Source: Azolla caroliniana
Taxonomy: Eukaryota > Polypodiophyta
Assembly: GCA_043228905.1 (NCBI GenBank)
Contig: JBHGNT010000010.1
Span: 13,578,001 to 13,642,000 of the forward strand
Direction of reading: 5' to 3'
Length of the DNA stretch: 64,000 nucleotides
This document shows positions 55,180 through 64,000 of the stretch, piece after piece. Both the position numbers and the translations under genes were made by a program. The first letter of the stretch is position 1, and each line of letters opens with the position of its first letter. A model generated the notes under the pieces. The model did no database searches. It was not told where the DNA came from and saw nothing but the letters and a program-made list of their open reading frames with translations.

Positions 55180-55854
55180 TGATGAGGAGATATAGAAAAA
55201 TGATAGAGGAGAGAAGAGGAAGAGAAAAAAGAATACTTCATTCTACTATTAGGAAAACGATACAATTTTCTTGGACTCTAAAAAGAACAACCCCACCAAA
55301 GAACTACATTATTCTCAATAACACTAATCAATAATAGCCTTTCCTTCTTCTCCCTTTCTTCTACTAAGACTCTTGTCACTTCTTCTAGCCTTCGTATTCT
55401 TACTCCCCTCTAATTGCTAAGAATACCTTCCTATTTATAGGTTTTTAGTTGCACTATTCTTGCTTTTTTCTTTTTTACATTTCCTGGATTTTATGTGAGT
55501 CATTTTTTCTATATTATTAATTTAGCTTTGCTATTCCAAATTTGTCATACAAGAAAGTTCTCTTTGTCAGCTTTCGTATGAATCTTTTCTTTTAAAATTT
55601 GGATATGAGATAAAGAAGTTATGAGCTTTTTTCTCTGCCTTGCTTTTTCTTCGTTTTTTTCTTCTTTTTCTTTTTTCCTGCTTTTTTTACTTTTGGAAAA
55701 CGCCTCTAACTTCATATCCCTTCAATTTCATTCTTCTTTTAACTCTTGAAGCTGTCATATTGTGCTTTATTCTTATAAATCTTAGCATCCGATGTACTTG
55801 TCACAGTCTTTTCTTACGAGCAAAATTTGACTTCACACATACCAAGTTGGTACA
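55180..55854 (-). repeat. 5' LTR of gypsy E1 (675 bp)
   Basis: Minus-strand TGTACCAACTTGGTATG at 55854. TATA box (CCTATAAATAGG) near 55430-55441. Very AT-rich with T runs. Right flank TTAGT (55855-55859) is the presumed target duplication; the host T3 pol reads on in frame from there. Confidence 0.78.
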
Positions 55855-55977
55855 TTAGTTGGGGAGATCATGCCAAAATGGGTGAATCGATTGAAACTGA
55901 AACCTTATCAAGGACCAACACCTACAAATCCATTCAGACTTGGAGTCAAAACAGACAATTTGTCGACCACTCAATGA
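55855..55977 (+). pseudogene. Gypsy T3 integrase C-terminal end
   Basis: Frame LVGEIMPKWVNRLKLKPYQG aligns with the ends of T1 and T2 and stops at a TGA after DNLSTTQ. E1 inserted just upstream. Confidence 0.78.
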
Positions 55978-56406
55978 AGTAGACAAAAGGACAAAAGTGT
56001 AAATAGAGTTTTAAAAAATATCTTGGCAAAAGTATAACAGAAAATAATTGTTGTTATTATTACTTCTTGGAACTGTCCTTTTCAGACTATAAATGGACAG
56101 GCCAACAAATTATTTAGTATTCATTATGAGTGGTGGATATTAAAGAGCCATTATTAGTATATAATAACTATGACATTTTTGTATCATTCAAATACCATTA
56201 ATAGCATATTCTAATTAAAACTTCTCATAAAATGGCCCATCTTTTCATAAACACCCCTTCGACAACATTTTGTGTTTCACAATTTTTAGGCAAATAGAAC
56301 ACAAAAAGTATTCTCACAGAAATCTCAAGCTTTCTCTCCATGCAGGAAACAACCACAACAACGCACTCAAGCATTCAGGCTTTCTCCGACAGCAACAGGC
56401 GAAAAC
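55978..56406 (+). other. T3 spacer between pol and accessory ORF
   Basis: AT-rich, non-coding, of similar length (429) to that of T2 (408). TTCTCACAG at 56311-56319 matches 46318-46326, and two further CAG sites lie before the ATG. Confidence 0.6.
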
Positions 56407-56742
56407 ATGTCGATTCAAGTCTCAGATCGACTATGCCAAAGGATGAAATCCAAGGGTTTGCAGGAATATCTCAAGGTCATAGATGTCGAACCACATCCAC
56501 AGGCGACAGATATCATCCATCAAATCAATGTCGACAAGATCACCAATAAACAGGTACATTGGTTTCTTAATTTGAACCACGAAGAATTTGATGGTATGGA
56601 CCATCTCGACGCCAATGTGTTACGGTCCTATTTCGGCGATTATTCGCCATCAGAAAAGGGATACAAGACTCAAGGCAGCTAAGATGAGTTGTTCCCAGAA
56701 ATCGCCAAATTTTTGTTGGAAGTGGCATTTATTAGTCCCCGG
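56407..56742 (+). pseudogene. T3 post-pol accessory ORF, N-terminal part
   Basis: ATG 56407 (MSIQVSDRLCQRMKSKGLQEYL). The frame aligns with the N-terminal domain of the T2 ORF: KITNKQVHWFL against TITNKKVWAVL, VLRSYFGDYSPSEKGYKTQG against VLRS-stop-FGEYSPSAKAYQTQG, and AKFLLEVAFISP against AKFLLEVGFVSP. One stop at 56680-56682. It is cut by the F2 LTR at 56743. Conservation of a protein-level pattern in two separate copies shows this was a real gene of the family. Confidence 0.78.
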
Positions 56743-57578
56743 TGTCATGACATGGCTCGCCTAGAAGCCTAGCGTTGCACACACAAAGGATAACGTGAAA
56801 GTGAGGAAGGAATCACTAGGATTATGGACGGAAGAGACGAAAGAGTAGAGATGGAGTGAATAGAGATCAATAAGATATGACAAAATAGGATTTTTAAGGA
56901 ATAAAAGATAACACAAGATAAGATATAAAATAATATATGAGAAGTGTATGAAATTTATAATCATTTTCATGAAAGAGTTACAAAATGATTGTGCACATCG
57001 TTGAACCGCACTTTGTCTTGCAAGGTAATCGCTCTTCTCTTTCTTGATCGTAGAGCACTACAATCTTCACTTCAATATTTTGATGAAGATCAGGCTCGAA
57101 CCGCCTCCCTCTTGTTGAGAGTTGACCACCACAACCGCCAAGCTAGAGCTCCACATTTATGATAAACTTCTTCCCTTCTTTTTCTATTTTTATGGTATCT
57201 CTTATGTAATACATAATTTGATTGATATCTCATACCTGCCCCCTTTCATCTTCTCTTTCACCATTTAAATAGGTGCCCCCATGCATATGATGCATTGGAG
57301 GGTACAAGTCATGCATGTGATGCATGATCGCCATTTGGCGTTCATGCATTACATGTGATGCATGATAGGCATCTCGTTCATTTTATCTTTCATGTATGAA
57401 AAAAATATATGGCCTAGCCTAATGGTAGGTGTGTTGACTTTGGTATATGAGGTTGTGGGTTCGAGCCTCTCAAACATTATTGAATTTACAACATGTAACA
57501 TCGTTTTTATATCATGAAGCAAATCCTTTATTTTATATACATTATTAGTATAGAGTAAATGGTAAGATTTGAAAGTCA
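56743..57578 (-). repeat. 3' LTR of F2 (inner border approximate)
   Basis: Outer end TGTCATGACATGG matches 63229 onward (TGTCGTGACGTGG). Contains repeated ATGCATG/TGATGCAT words near 57280-57365 and a tRNA-like module. Inner border near 57578 is inferred by comparison with L1. Confidence 0.82.
57415..57467 (+). other. tRNA-like A-box/B-box module in F2 3' LTR
   Basis: TAGCCTAATGGT at 57415-57426 and GGTTCGAGCC at 57458-57467; antisense to F2, 111-163 bases from the inferred LTR start, the same place as in L1. Confidence 0.7.
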
Positions 57579-57619
57579 TAGGGTGCCCTCTAGACCTGCA
57601 CATCCTCCGACATGTGCCA

Positions 57620-58840
57620 TTATCTTTCATCTTCATGTTGATCTATTGGAGGAGGTTCAAGCTCAAACCTTTTCTTAAATACTTTTATCCTCTTTCCAGC
57701 TACCACGTTTAGGATTAGTGTCCCATCCAATTCACTAAGCTTATAAGTAAAGTTATCATATACTTTTCTTACTATATACGGCCCAAACCATCTTTCAGCG
57801 AACTTGCGGACGGTGCTATGTTGATTATCTAAACTGTTATCATACACGAGCACCCAATCTCCTTCTATTTTCTTAGGTCTAATTCTATGAGTTTTATCAA
57901 AACGAATTTTATTCTTCAGTCGAGCCTCCAATCGTTGGGCTATTATTTCTATATCTTTAGGTCAATGCTCTAATTGTTGAATTCGCAAAGCAAGTAATTC
58001 TTCTCTGCTCACCTCTTCTCTCCATGGAATAGATATCCATGACATAATTGATTCTTCTACCGGCATGATGGGCTTTTGGCCAAGTATCAATTCAACTGGC
58101 ATGTATCCTGTTACTGAACTATGAGTTGTTTGATCCGCCCATAGTGCATAAGGTAGCATGCGTGGCCAATCTCTTATTTTACCTTTACAGCTTTTCACGA
58201 TCGCCTTAACTATTGGGCTATGTCCTCTTTCAATCTTTCCATTGGCTTCTGGATTATACGTAGTTGTAAGTGATAATTTGACCCCTATTCGGTTGAAGAA
58301 TTCTCTAGCTTCATCAAAGTCCAGTTCTCCTCTATCTGCAATTATTTTACCAACACACCCGTAACGACATATTACATCTTCTAACAAAAATTTACATACA
58401 GCTCTAGTTGTTTTTTGTCGTAGTGGTCTTCCTTCTACTTGGTTTGTAAGGTCTTCTCTTGCTAGTACTAAATATCTCCTTTGACCTTCCCCAAGTGGCA
58501 TTGTCACTCGATCGACCATCCATTTATAATGCATTGATGATGAATATGTTGGTTTTAGCTCATCTCGATACCGGATAGTTGAATACCTTTGGCAAACCTC
58601 ACAGGTTTCCACAAATTTCGTTACATCTTTATACATATGTGGCCACCAATACTTTTCTTTCAACTTCATAAATGTCACCCATATGCCTCTATGTCCTGCC
58701 CACAAACTATCATGGAATTTATTAATTAATTTTCTCTTAATGTCATCCTTACAAATGACTCGAAGAGGATTTTCGGTTGGCCTTTTTGGACGCCTCCATA
58801 AATGCCCTTCATCTAAAAAAAACTTGAATGCTCGTCTTCA
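57620..58840 (-). pseudogene. F2 integrase
   Basis: H-H-C-C zinc domain (HDSLWAGH, CEVCQRYS, near 58600-58720), catalytic Asp in WMVDRVTMP (near 58515), Asp in IADRGELD (near 58330) and Glu in ANGKIERGH (near 58235), all intact. Then WADQTTHSSVTGYMP and the GPY module (RWFGPYIV near 57780), ending at PPPIDQHEDER with no chromodomain. Only two stops interrupt the frame (57959-57961 and at about 58835), both TGA, consistent with decay of CGA. The ANGxxERGH...WADxxTxxxxTG pattern is one I know mainly from basidiomycete gypsy elements. Confidence 0.88.
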
Positions 58841-60689
58841 AAATTCATTTAATTGTTTCTTCAACCATGATGGGTTGGCTTCTTGAGTATTTAGAAAATT
58901 TCCTATATCTAACCATTGACCTTCATACTCCACATCTTTGAACATTATACTTACATTAAACTCATCGTGAGGCTTAATAGATACTTGATGAGCAACTTGA
59001 TGGCTTGTAGTTGCCCAATTCTTATCTTCAGCTTGCATCACCCTTTCATTTACGAACCTTGCTCTTGACAGCATATCTGCGATTGGGTTCTCTTTACCCT
59101 TTATATGCTGTAATTCTGGGTTCATGGTTCTAATGTATGCAATCCATTGAAGCATTGCAATATCCGGTGTGGTGCAACTTGCTATCAATCCAATGAGTGG
59201 CAAACAATCTGTTTCAACCACTACATCTGCTCCAATCAAGTAATGTCTATCTGTTTTTAATGCAGTAAGCAAACCCCACAATTCTCGTTTAACTTGTGCA
59301 TAGTTTCTTTGTCTTTCATTTAATATCTTTGCTCCAAATCTGATAGCATATCGATGTTGGTCTTCATCTTCTTGGTTGATAACCCAACCGATCCCGATTG
59401 GGCTAGTATCAACTGTTACTATAATTGGTCTTTCACCTTTGTAGTTTGGTTGACGAAGAACTTGTGTATGTTCATCAGTCCAAATAAACTTCTTTCCTTT
59501 TCTTAAAAGTTGGTAGAGAGGATCTGAGACATGTTCAAAGTGTGGTAACCAAATATGATAAAACACACATGCACCCAAAAATCTTCTCACCTCTGTTACC
59601 GAGTCGCAAACTTCCTTCATATTTTGTATTGCGTTAATTTTAATCGGTGAAGGCTTCCTCCCATACCACCCACACATATGACCAACTATTAGAACTTCGT
59701 TTTGCCCAAAGCAAGACTTTGTTCCTGATAGTGTCAAATGTACCTGCTCAAGCTTATTTAAAATACTTTCACAGTCATTAATGTGATCCATCACAAACTT
59801 TCTACAACCATTTCCAACCATAGTCTCATTTTTCTCTCTTTCTAAGTATCCCTTAATAGGAATATCATCTAAAAATGGCATAGTTACCTTTGGGATGTAT
59901 TCATGTAGAACTTTGTTCATTGCATTCATCATATCAGCAAACGAATTCGTCACACCTTGAGGTAGAGTGAGTGCACATTCGAACCAACCCAATTGGTATT
60001 TTCATTGTTGTGATATTGCGACTATCAATTGCTAGTTGAAATTGGTCGTATCTTGAATATAGGTCTCCCACAGAGTAAATCGCTCTTCCAGCAAACGCTT
60101 CCGCAAATTCATCAACGATCGGTCTGATTCCCGCATTTCGGATCGTGACTTTGTTGATTGGTTGTAGATCTTGAATGAATCTTTGAGAACCATCTTTCTT
60201 TGGAACTGTGAACCATCTATTGGAGTATGGTGCATTTGAAGGCTCTAAAATCTTCATCTTGACTTTATCCTTCAGCAGATCCAACAATTGAGGTAATCGA
60301 GCTCTTGGTACTGCAATAGGTTTAAAATTCTAAGGAATATGAGGGATAGTAAATATTACCATTGGCATCACCACCTTTGGATTTACACAACCAATCTCCT
60401 CAACTTTGAATGCGAATGCTTTCCCATGCGTAAAGATCATTTCTTTGAAAGTCGTGATCTCTGATTGCAGAAGAAATTCACCCTTTTCGATTCTCAAGTT
60501 ATTTATTGTCTCCGAAGTGAAGTGATATCCGATCTTCTCTATTGGTCGAAGCATAGGCTCGATTGTTGCTGCCTCCATCTTCTCTTCACTACCAATAGGT
60601 AATGGTACTGCAGCAGGTTTGACCTTTTTATCTATTGTTTTGTATTTTGTATTTACAATTATACCTATCAATCTTATAATACATATCAA
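58838..60689 (-). pseudogene. F2 reverse transcriptase and RNase H
   Basis: RT from about 60230 (RWFTVPKKDGSQRFIQDLQPI, SVGDLYSRYDQFQL), frameshift near 59960, then LPQGVTNSFADMMNAMN, the box MPFLDDIPIKG near 59870, GHMCGWYGRKPSPIK and VTEVRRFLGACVFYHIW. RNase H has VTVDTSPIGIGWV, VKRELWGL, ETDCLPLIG and NPIADMLSRAR, so its acidic residues are present. One stop near 60330. RT uses FLDD as in F1. Confidence 0.88.
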
Positions 60690-61003
60690 TTGAGTTTACA
60701 TGTATCTTTCTAACATTCTCATCATCTTCTTTCAAATACATTTCTAACTCTTCTAAAGTATTTGCAAAAGAAATTTCTTCCATAACACTTTCAATCTACT
60801 CTTCCATTTCAAGTACTCCATTATCCTTCAATGCCTGCTGAAACATATTAGCATTCTTTTTCAAGTTCCTCTTCCATTCATACATCCTAGTCACACATAT
60901 AGCACCACTTTCAGAAACATGAAATGACTTATTCATCTATTGTAATGCCCTATATGAGGGTCTTTTAATAATGGGACTATTGCAACCCTCACTCGCAACA
61001 GTC

Positions 61004-61435
61004 CTAGTCAAAAACCTGATTATCAAAATCATCACAATCTTTTGGTATTGAATGATCACGAAGCTCTTGCTTGTTCCTCTCATGATTTGGGCGAACTGTC
61101 ATAAATTGTACAGCTCGTCGTCCATCTTGGCTATGGATTTTCGCATAGCAAAAACCATTGTCGAGGACTTTGGTCTCCATCCGTACCACTGTAATGTATG
61201 GTTGCCCCGAGATTATTGGATAGGTAGATCCTTCCTGCACAAAGAAATGTTGATCTACCTCTATATCACCAATAGTTACCTTTACATTTGGGCATGCACC
61301 AAATAAATCTTTCGTGACTGATGTGGCAGCTTTTACTCGCCAACCATGTTGAGTATCAATTGGCCATCTACCTTTCCTATAAAAATCAGCACTCATTATA
61401 TTTATTTCAGAACCATGATCAATAAGTGCCATCAC
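61004..61435 (-). pseudogene. F2 aspartic protease region
   Basis: Open frame with MALIDHGSEINIMSADFY (Asp-His-Gly box near 61420), CPNVKVTIGDIEVDQHFF, PIISGQPYITVVRMETKVLD and NHERNKQELRD. Same box and order as in F1. The region 60690-61003 between this and RT has coding-like sequence with stops. Confidence 0.8.
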
Positions 61436-61577
61436 GAGGTCTCGAACATTTCCAATCTTTCACATGATGCTCAATAGTGGCTCTTGCCCAACATTTGCGA
61501 GAGTAATGGCTTCTTAAATCTGTTGAATTTATCATTGAGGTTGATGCATGTTGAGAGTCAACAACGATATTGTTTGA

Positions 61578-63161
61578 CTAGTTGCTCACCACTTCATATG
61601 CCACCTTCGGATTTGTCTCTTTAACTTGCTCATTTACTTGCTTCTTTCTTCGCACAATATCAATTATTTCATCATGAAATTCCTTTTTTGCAATACCTAA
61701 CACTTCTCTTAGTGTAAATTCTACTCGACTGTCTAGTATTCTTGTTTCTAAAACTTTCTTTAAATCTGTATCCTTTTCAATATCAGACATTAATTTGAAT
61801 GAAGGACAAGATTTACCTTTTTCGACCTTTGCATCCATCTCTTTTCTTTTGCTGTCTCTTGTCTCATGCTTTTATGTTGAGCCAATCTCATCATCCGGCC
61901 TTTTCCTTTTTTCTTCCACTATCACCTCATGCTCTTGGTGTTCTGCCATCTGAGCATAGACCGTCATAGCATCTACTGGAACATCCCACCCAGTGTTTTT
62001 CCTTACAGAATCTCCGGCAACACGAAGGTCTTCCATCTTCATCTTTTGCTTTTGTGCGGTACTTACAACCTTCTCCCAGAATGATGATCGGGATGGCATG
62101 TCATCGAGGCACATTCCTGTCGTTGCCGAATAGTACATTGCGGAAGCCTTCTTTGCTTCAGCTTCTTCAAATTTAACCTTAACACCACCATCACCAAAGT
62201 TCTTTGTAAGTGGGCTTCTAGTTTCAGTTAAATAAATGTTACCATTTTTCCAATACACCAAGTCTCGATTTTCCATGTCTTTATATTCCGCACAATCACG
62301 TAATCGATGTTCGAGACTATCACACCACATGCATCGAGGTCGAAATGGTTCTCTTGACCTCGAAGTCTGACCATTCTCAAGCTTTGCCACTTTAATTGTT
62401 AGATCTTTCATACTTTGAACTAAATTATCAAGTAAAGACTCACTCTTAGTTTCGATCATTTCTCGTGGTTGATGGACCATTTCGTGTGATGGTTCTCGAA
62501 CAAGTCTTTGAACTTCGATGTTTTGCTCAAGACGATTTGTGATTCCCACATGTGGTATTTGTAGCATTGCACCATTCCTTTGCATTCTTTTCATAAATTT
62601 ATTACAAGCATTTGTTACCTCATTCCAATCTGTAGTTATACCATCCTCAATATTTGGTACTTCAAGCATGAATTCCAATTCTTTTCTATCTCTTGTCAAC
62701 TGCCTGCAAAAATAAAGCAACCTTTTGCCAAGACAAAGAATTTCTTTCTTCTGGCTTTAGGTGTCCATACATCCTATCAAACTCTTTTTTTGTGTCAAAC
62801 ACAGATAACCCTTTATCTTCTTTTAAGATCCATTCATGAAATGAACGCATAGTAACTCGAGAGAAATCCTCACGAGCATATTAAGACACAAGTGCTTCTT
62901 TGAAAGCATTCCAATCCAAACTATGCAATGCTTGTATTTCATGAATTCTATCTCTTAATTCCATGTCCACTAATTTATAAAAGTTTGCTATCATATTGAC
63001 ATCATTTATACCAAACATTTCCATTTCACATACTTCGAAATATTTGTGCCATCAAACATACCAATCTTCTCTTGGACTTCTCGTAAGGCATGAAATAATC
63101 GATCTTGATTCAACTTTTCAATAAACAACATTACCGGATCCATTGTACTCGTACTTGCCAT
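61578..63161 (-). pseudogene. F2 gag
   Basis: Starts at ATG 63161 (MASTSTMDPVMLFIEKLNQD). A frameshift near 63030 and a stop near 62880 break the N-terminal part; from 62720 to 61872 it is open, with knuckle CMWCDSLEHRLRDC near 62330 and KNGNIYLTETRSPLTKNFGDGG after it. A further open part 61838-61578 (VEFTLREVLGIAKKEFHDEIID) matches the end of F1 gag. Confidence 0.83.
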
Positions 63162-63207
63162 GTTGATGTTGATCTTTACTTTAGATGTCTCTTCTACTTC
63201 CCCGTTT

Positions 63208-63223
63208 CACGTCGGGTTCACCA
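63208..63223 (-). other. Primer binding site of F2
   Basis: Reverse complement TGGTGAACCCGACGTG, identical to F1, five bases from the LTR. Confidence 0.77.
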
Positions 63224-63228
63224 AATTG

Positions 63229-64000
63229 TGTCGTGACGTGGCTCACCTAGAAGCGTAGCGTTGTGCACACAAAGGATAACGTGAAAGTGAGGAAGGAATC
63301 ATTGGGATTATGGATGGAAGAGACGAAAGAGTAGAGATGGAGTGAATAGAGATCAATAAGATATGACAAAATAGGATTTTTAAGGAATATAAGATAAGAC
63401 AAGATAAGATATAAAATAATATATGAGAAAGTGTATGAAATTTATAATCATTTTCATGAAAGAGTTACAAAATGATTGTGCACATCGTTGAACCTCCGAA
63501 CTTTGTCTTGCAAGGTAATAACTCTTCTCTTTCTTGATCGTAGACCACTACAATCCTCACTTCAATATTTTGATGAAGATAAGGCTCGAACCGCCTCCCT
63601 CTTGTTGAGAGTTGACCACCACGATCACTAAGGTAGAGCTCCACGTTTATGTTAAACTTCTTCCTTTCTTTCTCTATTTATGGTATCTCTTATGTAATAC
63701 ATAATTGGATTGATATCTCATACCTCCCCCCTTTCATCTTCTCTTTCACCATTTAAATAGGTGCCCCCATGCATATGATGCATTGGAGGAAGTCATGCAT
63801 GTAGTGCATGAAATGCATGTGATGCATGATAGGCATCTCGTTCATTTGATCTTTCATGTATGAAAAAAATAAATGGCATAAGAATAAACATGAAAATATA
63901 GTTTTGAAAACAAAGGACCTAGCCTAATGGTAAATGTGTTGACTTTAGTATAGGAGGTTGTGGGTTCGAGTCTCTCAAACATTATTGAATTTACAACATG
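63229..64000 (-). repeat. 5' LTR of F2 (partial)
   Basis: Matches 56743-57494 apart from scattered substitutions and an extra stretch of about 35 bases near 63878-63912. The window ends inside it. Confidence 0.88.
63920..63972 (+). other. tRNA-like A-box/B-box module in F2 5' LTR
   Basis: TAGCCTAATGGT at 63920-63931 and GGTTCGAGTC at 63963-63972; same place and orientation as in the 3' LTR copy. Confidence 0.7.

Larger units (their letters stand above)
56743..64000 (-). mobile_element. Ty3/gypsy element F2, right end cut by window
   Basis: 3' LTR 56743 to about 57578, pol and gag on the minus strand (57620-63161), primer site 63208-63223, 5' LTR from 63229 to beyond 64000. The two LTRs are closely similar. 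Left flank CCCGG (56738-56742). Gag-pol matches F1 throughout but is AT-richer and less broken. Confidence 0.92.

Overview
This 64-kb window is almost entirely a nest of plant LTR retrotransposons. I find no convincing host gene, rRNA, tRNA gene or CRISPR array. It is clearly eukaryotic and plant-like: Ty1/copia gag-pol polyproteins with a primer site TGGTATCAGAGC (complement of plant initiator Met-tRNA), 5-bp target duplications, and many in-frame stops of the TAG/TGA type expected from decay of CAG/CGA codons. Several Ty3/gypsy lineages here (one sushi/Tcn1-like, two copies with a fungal-like pol) are, from memory, more typical of non-seed land plants (moss, lycophyte, fern) than of flowering plants. 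That placement is an inference only.

Layout, left to right. 1-5064: young copia A1 (intact gag-pol, + strand), inserted in copia B1 (5065-8264, -), which lies in the RT of sushi-like gypsy Y1 (8265-9669 and 16552-17402, -). Y1 also received copia B2 (9670-12412 and 16050-16551, -), which in turn received copia C1 (12413-16049, +). Y1 itself sits in the integrase region of a Tat/Athila-like gypsy T1 (17403-18477, +). T1 is also interrupted by copia D1 (starts 18478). D1 is split at its gag start codon by copia C2 (18904-24581, with TSD AACAC), whose 3' LTR holds a solo LTR (23839-24273, TSD TATCG). D1 is split again in pol by copia C3, which holds young copia A2 (27385-32749, TSD CAAGG, intact gag-pol).

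A segment of about 2.7 kb (35.5-38.2 kb) is inverted. The two 383-bp LTRs of C3 face opposite ways (26811-27193 minus; 37278-37660 plus), and its target duplication reads GACCT on one side and AGGTC on the other. The second half of D1 pol lies reversed next to it and resumes in frame.

38200-45180: gypsy F1 (-), a divergent lineage with an FLDD reverse transcriptase and a D-H-G protease, inserted in Tat-like gypsy T2 (45181 to about 49400, +). T2 carries a long accessory ORF after pol with coiled-coil and acidic regions; its N-terminal part recurs in T3 (55855-56742). 49.4-52.4 kb holds decayed non-LTR coding sequence, 52.4-53.3 kb a palindrome-rich tandem array, and 53.3-55.9 kb fragments of two other gypsy elements (L1, E1). 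F2 (56743 to window end, -) is a second copy of the F1 type and interrupts T3. The LTRs of Y1, L1 and F2 each contain a tRNA-like A-box/B-box module antisense to the element. The best candidates for something new are the T2/T3 accessory ORF, the antisense tRNA-like LTR modules, the fungal-like F1/F2 lineage and the mapped inversion.
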